Below, piece by piece: positions 55,101 to 64,000 of a stretch of 64,000 bases of DNA. The translations under genes and the position numbers were made by a program. The notes beneath the pieces are model-generated. The model searched no databases. It was not told the origin of the DNA and was given only the letters and a program-made list of their open reading frames with translations. The first letter of the stretch is position 1; each line of letters starts with the position of its first letter. The stretch comes from Prochilodus magdalenae (Eukaryota > Chordata > Actinopteri > Characiformes > Prochilodontidae). Where the stretch lies: the NCBI GenBank assembly GCA_024036415.1, contig JAMWET010000949.1, forward strand, positions 717,501 through 781,500. The letters are read 5' to 3'.

Positions 55101-57550
55101 TGTACATCATAGAACTCAGGCTTGTTTAGTTTTCTGTAAGCAAATCTGTTTCATGTTGTAGATCATTAAAGCCTCAAACAGCTTTAGTTCCACTGAATAA
55201 CTGGCTTTTAAACGCACTAAAGGAGAGGAGCATATCATCGCTGTCCATCATTTGATCACAAGAGCTGCCGTTTAGGTTGTGTGAAAATTTCATGAAAAAT
55301 GGACCAACACAAAAGGCCCAAAAGACATCTGGTTCCTTTAACTTGCATTAAAATTGAATGAGGGTTTTGTCCTCGCCTGTGAAGTTGCCATTTTAGAGAT
55401 ACCTGTTTTTCTTTGGACAGCGACGATATGCTCATCTTAATCGGTGCAGGCTGCTGGCCTTATCCCTTTCTGACAGCCTTTATTATTACAGCAGCTGCTG
55501 TTAAGGACTGTAAATGAGCTGGACAGAGTATTTAATGTTTAAAGGAATAATTCTACCTACCCGAAGTGTGCCCAGCCAACCAAATATGTTTACTCTTTCC
55601 TCGGTTTGACCTCAGGTTGCAAGGTCAAGTAGCAAAGAAAAGCCAAAGCCTTCAATTAGCGTTTGTTAAAACCATCACTTTGTGAAGCAATAAAGTTTTA
55701 AAAGAGAAACACATCAGTAAAACATCAAGATAAAGCTATTTTTATGTTTTCACCAAACAGCATATCAACATAAAAACATATTTTTCACACTCTGAGCCTT
55801 CTGGCTGTAATGCACAACTACCTAAACCAAACAATGGACCCAAGCTTTGGTCTTGGTTGATCGACCACGCTTGGGATAAGTGGGAAATCATGTAAATTTT
55901 GGATAAGCTATTCATTTAAGTTAATGTTTTGTCTTTTCTCTCCTCCAGTGTTAAGCATTGCTTACTGCCTCCTGTTCCAGGGCCAAAGATCAAAGGCTTT
56001 GATGCCCAACTCCTGAAGGTACTGCAAAACATTCACAATATATACTGAATATAACTGTAAATAAATAAATAAACAAGTAAATGTAAACAAATATAACACT
56101 GTGAATTCTACAAACTAAAAATTTTATTTAAATTTATGTTCTTAAAAGCCATTGTGCTTTCCATGAAAAAATATACTCCCTCTGTTGGAATGAAACAAGC
56201 GAAGGAAAAAGCATACTTTACTTTTAACACAACATAAACTTACAGCTTAAATGTACAATTTAAAGGCAACAGGTACTTTTATATTATGTCACACTATTAA
56301 TTTGTGTCCTCTCCAATCAAATACAGCCAAACATGTCTGTTAGAAAACATATGTAATAGAAAACTACATAGAAAAACTAAAGATCTTAAAATTCCCCACC
56401 CTTTTAAATATAATTCAGCAATCCAGCTTCCATTCCTTTAGTGTGTTATGTAGCTTTTGTGTACGCTGGCCTACTTGCCTAAAATGACTGTGGTATAGTA
56501 TGTAATATTGGCTTATGATCAAATGTGGACGGATCTGATGACTTAATAATCTGCAGTGATAATGTTTCATTTTTGATATGTGCATTATACACTAGAATTA
56601 TACACTCTCAGCTGATAATCTTATAGTTTTTACTTAAGTGGAATAAACACCTTACACACTTCTTTAGTTAAAGCAGTGGTTCTGTTTAGAACCACTGTTT
56701 AGTTCCCTACAGGACCATTTCTTCAGATTGATGGAGAATGTGCTTTTTGAAAATAGCTCTATAAAATGGATGTTGGTATTCTTATACCTTTGTTGTGACT
56801 CATTCACAGACAGATAAGTCAGAAGATCTATTCAGGGCCCTGACTGCCCAAGGCTTCCCTCCAACTGCAGAGTGCCCTGATCAGGTAGACTATCTAGTGG
56901 TGTCGGACAGTGAGGAGAACAGCGAGGACTCTGGAAGTAAAGCGTCTCAGGAACATCTAATGAAGGACCATCTTTCTTCAGATCCTGAAGCTGGATTACA
57001 CTTCCACAACCTGTCCAAAGAGAAGGAGCTACACATCATTCAGACTGATAGATGGAAAAGACCAGCTATTGAACATGACTGCCAGGATTGTGATCCTGAA
57101 TCTACACCTGAAACTTCACAAACACTAACAGGTGCATTCTCTTCCCAGCTACATACCCAACACTCAAACCATCTCAGCAGACACGAGGAGCCTCAGCAAG
57201 AACTGGGCCGAGACGGTTCTCAAATCACATCTCGTGTGATAATGGTTGAGAACTCGAACACGTCCAGGTTTGAGGAGAACAAAGCCAACATCATTCCGAA
57301 TGGGTTTATGGAGTATGTTGAAGACAAGGAGAGGCAAGACTGTACAATGACTCCTAAGCCGGACGGAGAAGACTACAGCAAAGTCAGTGGGGTTTATAGT
57401 GACAGTGTGCTTGTGCTTCAGAAAACCAGACCCCACATTCACAAACACACGGAGAGACACTGTGATGATCTGCACCAAAAGATCAAGGGTAAAGAACTTT
57501 TCCCAGATAAAGATGTAGCAGATACACAGGACTATGTAGACACTATGTAG
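49119..57550 (+). CDS. prlr: prolactin receptor
   Basis: A class I cytokine receptor for prolactin, in fish important for ion balance; it signals through JAK2-STAT5. Coding exons: 49119-49185, 50923-51055, 51535-51704, 53446-53627, 53774-53915, 54968-55064, 55949-56018 and 56810-57550. They total 534 codons including stop (533 aa), with every phase matching. Exon 1 encodes a signal peptide ([20 protein letters not shown]). Exons 2-3 form fibronectin domain D1 with Cys pairs ([28 protein letters not shown]). Exons 4-5 form D2 with the WSEWS motif. Exon 6 encodes a membrane helix ([17 protein letters not shown]). Exon 7 has the proline-rich Box 1 ([13 protein letters not shown]), needed for JAK2. 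The last exon encodes the tail, with an acidic stretch ([13 protein letters not shown]) and [16 protein letters not shown], a conserved tyrosine region near the end. The tail is shorter than in many vertebrate PRLRs, so this may be the second teleost receptor (prlrb), but paralogue identity cannot be settled here. Confidence 0.94.
49671..49781 (+). tRNA. tRNA-Leu(CAA)-like gene with intron, probably degenerate
   Basis: The acceptor stem GTCAGGA/TTCTGAC pairs fully with one G-U. The A box is tggccgagcgg and the B box ggttcaaatcc. The T arm (gtggg/cccac) and the anticodon stem (ccaga/tctgg) are intact. A variable arm and a short intron after position 37 match eukaryotic tRNA-Leu(CAA). The anticodon loop reads A-G-CAA-G, so the nearly invariant U33 is G and position 32 is A. 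This suggests a non-functional or recently decayed copy. It sits inside a MITE and abuts a SINE. Confidence 0.7.
49788..50030 (+). mobile_element. tRNA-derived SINE (tRNA-Arg-like head)
   Basis: The head has A-box-like gtggcacaacgg and a B box ggttcgattccc. The body continues agtccttgggcaagactcct and cctacctgtaatatgat, and the 3' part has taagtcgctctggataagag followed by cgtcagctaaatgccg. This tail is shared by many teleost SINEs. It ends in short ttaca repeats. It is in the same orientation as the prlr gene, within its intron. Confidence 0.85.
50340..50500. mobile_element. MITE family M, partial copy
   Basis: Contains agcaactttacaggaagggc, aaaaacctaatttaag, ctgggccattcctgttggtc and aaatgatgcataaaag, in the order of the reversed intact element. 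Confidence 0.65.
50613..50654. repeat. perfect 18-bp hairpin
   Basis: Arms atatactgttgcattaag and cttaatgcaacagtatat are exact reverse complements separated by a 6-base loop, gagtca. Confidence 0.9.
52190..52322. mobile_element. MITE family M, internally deleted copy
   Basis: Contains ctttactggagagaaaaaac, aaatgatgcatgaaagtaaa and gacacgtttgtcattggaca. It lacks the middle of the element and lies just left of the next copy. Confidence 0.6.
52347..52587. mobile_element. MITE family M, near full-length copy (reverse orientation)
   Basis: The left end atatcgttgctgtccaaaga and the right end tttgtctttggacagtgtga are inverted copies. The interior includes tttgggccatttctgttggt and gtcagctcatgtgatcaaat. 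Length 241 bases, in the prlr intron. Confidence 0.8.
55232..55429. mobile_element. MITE family M copy with left-end deletion
   Basis: Reads atatcatcgctgtccatcat, then ttgatcacaagagctgccgt, atggaccaacacaaaaggcc and a right terminus ctttggacagcgacgatat. About 50 bases after the left terminus are missing compared with 22290-22541. In the prlr intron. Confidence 0.8.
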
Positions 57551-58169
57551 GTGCAGCTACTGTTGTGCAGTTTGGTGTGGAAAAAAATGTGAACTACATA
57601 TAAGCTATGGAAAACTCGTTCTAAACGGTGTCACTTCCAGCTACCAGGAGTCCTAACTTGCCTAGACTGAAAGTATAAGAGTATGAGTAAATTATGTGCG
57701 GAAAGTGAATCTCGTGAAACTGTATCAGTCACAGACGCTTCAGTTTCCAAAGCTTCGAACATTAAGTGGTGGACAGTAATGAAGTACGTGTACTTATTCT
57801 ACGTATACGAGTGCCTGTTTTTCTGAATATCTGGACTGTATTACAGCATTTCACATTTTTTGTTACTTTCACTTTCACTCCACTACATTTCAAAGTAAAA
57901 TATCTGACTTTTTACTCCACTACTCTCTGCATGAGTGTGCTGTTATTCCTTTCTCTGAAGCAAAAAAAAAAAAAAGATGTCATTTTCAAACATCCAACAC
58001 ACATGCTGTATTTCAAACTAACCTTCAAATGGTAACCCATGCTAATAGTACATTAGATAACAGAGGACCACTAAGCTGTAATGTTGTACAGAAGATTTGG
58101 TTTGTGTCATCAAACAGTTTATGAAGTAAATAGGTTTGGTTTTTCTGTATAGTATCTTCATTACTACCC

Positions 58170-58300
58170 ATGACAGAACATAGAGGCTAATAATGTATGC
58201 AGTAAATCAGATGGACTACAGTCTGCAATTGCAGAACTACAAAGTGCACATTTATGGACAGTGAGTGTAGGCACAAAGAGATGTTCATAGGTGAAGTGGC
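58170..58300. repeat. dispersed repeat family A, partial copy
   Basis: Shares atgcagtaaatcagatggac, tctgcaattgcagaactaca and ggacagtgagtgtaggcaca with the 3' part of the copy at 10615-11200. Confidence 0.65.
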
Positions 58301-58399
58301 TGGTGACTGTGTGTATATATATATATATATGGGATATATATATATATATATCAGAGTATAGCATCAACTCAGTTCAACTTCAGGGATATTGATCTGGTC

Positions 58400-59165
58400 A
58401 GTTTAGTAGTAGGGAGGGCCGTTAATCAGTTTCAGTTGCTTTGGTGTTAATAAAATTAACAACAGGTGCAGTAGAGGAGCAACAATGAGACACCCCCCAA
58501 AACAGGAATGGTTTAAAAGGACGAGGTCATTGACATTTTGTCCCCCCTCATCTTTTCCCACTGATTTTTCACTAGTTGCGCAGTTGACTTGGGTCAGCGT
58601 CACTACTAGTACCATGGTGCGATACCTGGACCCTACAGAGACTGCACAGGTAGTCCAACTACTGAAGGATGGCACATCAATATGTGTCATTGCCACAAGG
58701 TCTCCCAGCACAGTCTTAGGAGTAAGGTGGAGATTCCAGGAGACAGGCAGTTACTCTAGGACGGCTGGACAAGGCTGTAGAAGGTCCTTATCTGCTCCTT
58801 TGTGCTAGGAGGAACAAGATGAGCACTGCCAGAGCCCTACTGCTGTAAATGTGTCTGACCAAACAATCAGAAACAGGCATCATGAGGGCGGCCTGAGGGC
58901 CCGATGTCCTGTAGTGGGCACATTAACACATTACCCAGTCTATATGAGGAAAGATATTCTGCATGATTTTTTTTTCTCATTGAGATCTGATGTGTTTTCA
59001 ATTTGTTCCCTTTATTTTTTGTAGAGCAGTGCACATTAATATACATATATACCCAGTCTATATGAGGAAAGATATTCTGTGTGTGTGTGTTTTTTTGTGT
59101 ATCATTGCTAGCTCCTGATGTGTTTTCAAAGTGTTCCATTAATTTTAACTTTGATGTGCAGTGTA
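58400..59165 (+). mobile_element. decayed Tc1-like transposon with duplicated 3' end
   Basis: The leader (caacaggtgcagtagaggag to gtcagcgtcactactagtac) precedes a truncated transposase reading frame. The 3' terminus ctgatgtgttttcaa is present twice, at 58932-59035 and 59051-59165. Most of the catalytic region is deleted. Confidence 0.75.
58615..58921 (+). pseudogene. Tc1-like transposase N-terminal fragment
   Basis: From ATG 58615 the translation gives VRYLDPTETAQVVQLLKDGT and RFQETGSYSRTAGQGCRRS, the helix-turn-helix DNA-binding region of Tc1 transposases. The frame ends at a stop near 58808 after a deletion. A further piece (HEGGLRARCPVVG) is seen at 58880-58918 in a disrupted context. The DDE catalytic domain is missing, so the copy is inactive. 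Confidence 0.75.
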
Positions 59166-59179
59166 TATACACTTCGATC

Positions 59180-59552
59180 TATCATACTGTTTAAATATAC
59201 TCTATATATAGATAAATATTCTATATATGAGATACTGGGCTTATATACATATAGTGTATATATATATATAATATATATAGATCAATATTAAACAAGTGTC
59301 TTGTGTGTGTGTGTGTATGTGTATAAATTGCTATTGCTCCTTTTTCTACCACATTTTCCCTTCCAGTCAACATTCCATTAATTTCCAATAACTAGGGTTG
59401 CATGTGCTAACTAGATGGTTAATACTCGATCTTCACACTGTTTAAATCATACTCTACTCGAGATTAAATATTCTGATAATCTGAGATACTGGGCTTAAAG
59501 ACATACAGTGTATAAGATATAAGCCATACCGATCAATATTAAACAAGAAGTC
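59180..59552. repeat. direct duplication of ~115 bp (59180-59302 and 59436-59552)
   Basis: Both units contain actgtttaaat-atactct, gagatactgggctta, acatacagtgtata (or its diverged form) and gatcaatattaaacaag in the same order. The left unit has been invaded by TA dinucleotide expansion. Confidence 0.75.
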
Positions 59553-59869
59553 TTAGAAGATGTAATTTTACATGTAATAAATACAAAATATGACACTTCA
59601 CCCTAAAGCACCCGATTCCAAGAATATGCATCTTGATCAACAACCTTTACCAGCTTATCTTAACATGGAGGATAAGGTATATCCTTAATTAAAGTAATTA
59701 TTAATTAAAGTCATAACAATAGCAATACTGTCTAATCAAGTAACTATTTTAATTAAGTACTAGTTTCCCATTCTTTCCAACAGAAAGGGTTGTGGTAGCT
59801 ATTACTTCTTCAGTACTACAGAGTATAACTTTAAATAAGACTGCAGCTCAGGCTATTTCTTAAATGTGT

Positions 59870-60010
59870 CCATTCACTGTCCACTCTATTAGACACTCCT
59901 ACCTTGCTGGTCCACCTTGTGAGTTTAGAGTCGATAGCTTATCTGCTACTCGTATATTGTAATTTGTATATGTACTATATGGTAAGTGGAACTGATTCAA
60001 CACCACTAAA
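59870..60010. repeat. dispersed repeat family A-like fragment
   Basis: The words gtccactctattagacactc, cttgctggtccaccttgt and tatggtaagtggaactgatt correspond to parts of the wider family A element as seen around 10735 and 11115. Confidence 0.5.
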
Positions 60011-60487
60011 TATAGAGAACACGAGATATACTTACAGTATAATCACCTTCAAGCTCTTCTGAAATCTGATACGGAACGAAATAAAACCGCTTACACATCA
60101 GGTTAACAGTAGGAAGACTAGTGACCATGCTATTGTGCTAAATAACTATAAAATAATAACACAAATCTTTTATAGATTATTTTAATCCACTTTAATTTAA
60201 TAAATTAAACTGATTTAATTATTAGACCAGTCAGATTTGGGAGTAAGTGCTTTATTAGCTTCCTTACATCCTTCCCGGGGCAGTGAAATATGTTGCTACT
60301 AAGTACTTTAGAGTCTGAAGTAATATTTTCACATGTTCAAGTCACATGTTACAGGATTGCATGTGCAAATTTGTAAACATTCACATTCATAAAAACGTTA
60401 ACAATCATCTCAATAAATGAAGTAATTCTTGATGTAATAATGTGCTCTGTACAAAATCTACTAAAGAATCACGCAACTAGTGAATTA

Positions 60488-63400
60488 TCAACTTCCGTCA
60501 TGGTTGTCTGGAGGTGCGTCCAAATTTGTGCTGATGGCAACTGATGAAAACTGCTCCTCGAAAGCCAGAAACTTGTGGTTGTAGTCTTTTTCCAGCATTT
60601 TCTTCCAAATTTTAACTGAAAATGTACAAAATGAAAGTGTCAGAATGTGTGTATAGGGTACATACATGCATGACAGCCCTACCCGTGATCTGGATGGCCG
60701 ATAATATGGTATGACAGCATGCAGTTTTATTGGAACAGTTTAATAACTAAACAAATAATGCCTTTTCTTTTGCGTATACAGAAATAAACCCCATTTTATA
60801 ACTAAGGGCATGAGGGAGCCTCCTGCATAGACAGTGGCTCTATGGCGTCAGGTGAATCATGCTCATTGTGGAATATCAAAACAAGTGTCCAGACACACGA
60901 AAGACACACTTGAAAAGGTGACACCAGATTCTAAAAAAAAACATGGCGCGTTAAATAACCAGTCATAATAAGCAGATCCAAAAAGGTGACTCAGCTCATT
61001 TACAACAGCAGGACATTTGTTGCTATTACATGCATGTGTTTATGCAATGGCAAGGAAAGTACCCAAGCAAAGGCCTAGCCTTTCTTGTGACGATAACATT
61101 ATTCAAAAGGAAACAGCACTAGGAATCTAAAATGTGCAATGGTGTGCAAAAGCTAAAAACCAGGCAACAAAAATGGCCCATTAAGTAAATTTCATTCATT
61201 TTTCAGGAAAAAACTGAAAACATTTTACACAAAAATACACAGAAGCCTCCATAACTAACATTTGTTTTGTATTTACCAGAATGTGTCTACTATTTTATTC
61301 TAGCTTTCCATCTTTTCTTTTTTGTCTTTATTATAGCTTCCATACTTTTCAGGAGACTTTTCAGCAGATATTCTTTACGGACTTCCAAAGTTCAGTCTTA
61401 AAAGCTGGTCACATTTTCTGCTTCCAACAATCCAAGTAAACCCAAACACATCCGGATCTAGACATGGTCGTGAACACAACAGCAGCTTTTTCATGATTTG
61501 TAAATTAATTTTCGTCTATATTGTTTCCTCAGTAACCACTTCGACAGCTACACATAATTTCCGAGTCTTGGTGCTGAATTTTCTTTTTACAGTGGAAAGA
61601 TGAACAGAGACAGTTGTGGATTGTTTTGGAGAATGTTTTCCGTCTGTACTAGTACTGTTTATCTGACAGTGACAGCTATAGTCGCCTACCAGGTCAACCA
61701 CAGTTGTTAATAGTTCAAGTTCCTCTTTATTGTTTAGCATTTCATTTAACATTTAAAACTCCACTATCCTCGTCATTATTAATGCATTATCTTTTACCAA
61801 AGCTTCTTAGGAGTTAAGAATAGAAGGAATCCTTTAATAAATAAATGAGGGATGGACACTCTGCACAGTGCTGAACTGTCTTCTCCTTAACACTAAATAA
61901 TGCACAGACATATTTAAAGATCTGATCTGAACTTACTGTATTCAGGCTCCTCAGCTGCAGGTGGTTCTGCCAGTGGCTCAGTGTTCAGTGCTGTATCATT
62001 CTCCTCTTCTTCCTGTTCTTGAGAGGTTACCTCCAGGTTAGCAATCATCACCTCATAGGCTGTCCTTGCCTGCGATGTGAGCTCAATCATTTTGTGGTAA
62101 TAGTCCTGTGGAAGAGTTACGACAAAACGTTTACTTCATAAAAACCTGGACATGTTCAGGAGCAATCCCACCCAGATTCTGAATAGTTCAGTACATGAGA
62201 TGTAAACAAGTTGTTCTGGGTGGTTTAAGGTGAAATGATTGATTGTACTGTCGTTTTATTCACTGTGTAAAACCAACAGTGAACAACTTCTCTTCTGAGT
62301 TTTAATATAAGACACTGATGATGGTAAACTATGTTTGTAAACTATGCAGACTTTTTTGCATGCACTGGTCCTCCATGAATTAATTACGATAAAGGGATTT
62401 AAACATTTTTCAAGACATAACTATTTACATAACATGACTGTACACTGTGACTATGTGACAACAATAAGACAATGTGTTAAGACAGCAGTCAGCATATACC
62501 TGGTGTATGCTGACTGCTGTAAAGCAGCATTTAAAGACAATAAACTTCAGACGACTGGTTCCCATCACATTAAATGATTCCAACTATTTAAGTGTCTTTG
62601 TAATGGAGCATTACACATCAAACCACTCTGTTTATCTTAATCGCTTGGTTACAAATTAACTTAGAAATGTTTAGTGGTTGAACAGAGAGCTAACATACAG
62701 TGTAAACCCCTCTCCAAAAATCTCTGAGTGTTCTATTACTTCGAACTTCTATATTAATGGAATGCACTTCATGGACGTCTAGAACAAACTTTGTGCCTGC
62801 AGTGCCATGCAGAAATCCATAAACACTGTTTAAAACCCATTTATCTGTACATTTATGCAAATTACTTCCTAAAAATAAAACATTATCTTTATAATGAATA
62901 AAGACAAATAAAGACATACAGTAAATCAAAAGACTCTCGTTCAAGCTAGTAAGAAGGAAAACGTTCAGTTACAGACTTCACTGAGCTCCAGACACACTGA
63001 TTTGTTACATTTAATCAGCAGCTCATCCGATTTAATTTAATGAAGTAGTGATTAAACTGGGGTTTTTGTATGCAGCCCCAGGAATACATGTTTATACAAT
63101 GTGGTCAAAGGTTTGATCACCTCTCTTATGTCACCACAATGAAAGTACACCAAAAATATCCTAGCATGCGTGTGGAATCCCACAGTAACATCTTAACAAC
63201 CACAATGAATACCATAGTAATTATGTAATAGCCATCTTAGATATCAAAGTAAACACATGGCAACACCCTAGAAACCACCTTGGATACACTGGCAGCCAAT
63301 AAAGACACCCAGGCCACTGGTCAGCAACACCCCAGCAACCACCTGGAATACCAAAGCAACCAATAACAACACCTTGGCAAACCCTTAGATGAAACAGGAA

Positions 63401-63982
63401 GAGACTGGCAACTATTTAGCAACCAATTACAATACCATGTAACCAGAAAGCAAACCCAAAGCACTTACAATAACATAGGAAATGCCCAACAATACCCCAC
63501 AAACCTCTAGTTGTACAACGGTACTGCATTTTTTTCCACCAGGGTTAAAACAGGGTTTTTTAAATAGTTCCATTTTCAAAGACTCTTCACTTCTGCAGTA
63601 ATTACATGATTCAGCACCAAAGGCTGGTTTGATCTGCATCCAAAGACCTTTATAGCTTAGTTTAGCACACGACCACGTCACCAAAATATGTATTCCGTCA
63701 TCACTGACAGTCAGGTAGAGAAGACTATTACCTGACTTTGGGCGTTTCAGACAGCTAAAACACTGTCTAATAAATCTGAAAGTGACTCAGTCTTATCAAA
63801 ATGTTAACAAGATGTGAGGTCAGGTACCTGTGCTCCGTCATAGTTGAAGATGCCCACCAGGCTGACAGGAACAGCTTTGTTCACACAACGACCCAAAGAC
63901 TTCCTTGTCAGCGCAAATACAAAGGGAACACCCTGCTCCCGGCATGTATCAATGATGGCATGAAGAGCCTCGTCTAGACCAC
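60488..63982 (-). CDS. secisbp2: SECIS-binding protein 2 (3' part of gene)
   Basis: SECISBP2 binds the SECIS element in selenoprotein mRNAs and recruits the selenocysteine elongation factor so that UGA is read as Sec. Three terminal coding exons on the minus strand: 63828-63982, 61937-62105 and 60488-60615 (TGA stop), phase-consistent. The first encodes the end of the L7Ae-type RNA-binding domain (GGLDEALHAIIDTCREQG, VPFVFALTRKSLGRCVNKAV, VGIFNYDGAQ). The second has YYHKMIELTSQARTAYEVMI and an acidic stretch (EQEEEN). The third has EPEYIKIWKKMLEKDYNH at its junction and ends PPDNHDGS. The short tail with EYIKIWKK favours secisbp2 over secisbp2l, whose C-terminus is much longer. The N-terminal two thirds lie right of the window. 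A minus-strand AATAAA candidate lies at 60251-60256. Confidence 0.92.
62482..62520. repeat. 19-bp hairpin with no loop (secisbp2 intron)
   Basis: acagcagtcagcatatacc is followed after one base by ggtgtatgctgactgctgt. This is a reverse complement with a single T-G pair, so an RNA copy would pair throughout, with a one-base loop. Confidence 0.85.
63130..63500. repeat. degenerate 'caaca-cc' tandem repeat (secisbp2 intron)
   Basis: An irregular array of units like agcaaccac, ctggaatacca and ggcaacaccct about 20-30 bases apart. It resembles a known type of decayed tandem repeat scattered in fish genomes. Confidence 0.6.
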
Positions 63983-64000
63983 CTTCACAGAAAAAACAAA

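Larger units (their letters stand above)
57551..60487. other. convergent intergenic region prlr / secisbp2
   Basis: Contains the presumed prlr 3' UTR and the secisbp2 3' UTR (a minus-strand AATAAA candidate at 60251-60256). The middle is a repeat nest: family A fragments, a decayed Tc1 element, TA microsatellites and a duplicated roughly 115-bp unit. No gene was recognised. Confidence 0.6.

Noticed and set aside
57164..57478. 104-aa minus-strand ORF
   Set aside because: It is an antisense shadow of the last prlr exon.
63130..63500. CRISPR-like spaced repeats
   Set aside because: The units are irregular and degenerate, and the setting is a vertebrate intron.

Overview
The window is vertebrate nuclear DNA, almost certainly from a teleost fish. 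Genes are split into short exons with GT-AG introns. Introns and intergenic spacers are AT-rich and full of microsatellites, Tc1-like transposon remnants, MITE-like palindromic elements and a tRNA-derived SINE whose 3' end looks like common teleost SINEs. Repeat content hints at an otophysan (characin or catfish relative), but the species cannot be fixed from sequence alone. There are no operons, CRISPR arrays, or phage or bacterial features.

Eight protein-coding genes are supported by translated homology and consistent splice phases. Left to right: acsbg2 (minus, first five coding exons only; the gene runs off the left edge), hint2 (minus, complete, 163 aa), mrps30 (plus, complete, 424 aa), emb/embigin (minus, 8 coding exons, about 343 aa), a complexin-4 gene (plus, first coding exon not found), malt1 (minus, 16 coding exons, 795 aa), a prolactin receptor (plus, 8 coding exons, 533 aa) and secisbp2 (minus, last three coding exons; the 5' part lies beyond the right edge). 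For hint2, mrps30, malt1 and the receptor the exon lengths sum to whole codons from ATG to stop with every junction phase matching. For emb the sum also works, but the last exon is less certain.

The genes are not one pathway. They include fatty-acyl activation (acsbg2), mitochondrial functions (hint2, mrps30), a lactate-transporter chaperone (emb), exocytosis control at ribbon-type synapses (cplx4), NF-kB signalling (malt1), cytokine/hormone reception (prlr) and selenoprotein synthesis (secisbp2). The human counterparts are scattered over chromosomes 5 (MRPS30, EMB, PRLR), 18 (CPLX4, MALT1), 9 (HINT2, SECISBP2) and 19 (ACSBG2). The 5/9/18 mix recalls the conserved linkage group represented by the chicken Z chromosome.

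I did not find a convincing new biological system. The most unusual structures are: a roughly 290-bp near-perfect AT-rich palindrome in a malt1 intron; a MITE-like family with 35-bp terminal inverted repeats in several copies; one copy of that MITE interrupted by an intron-containing tRNA-Leu fused to a tRNA-derived SINE; two 24-nt microexons in malt1; and several perfect short hairpins and segmental duplications.
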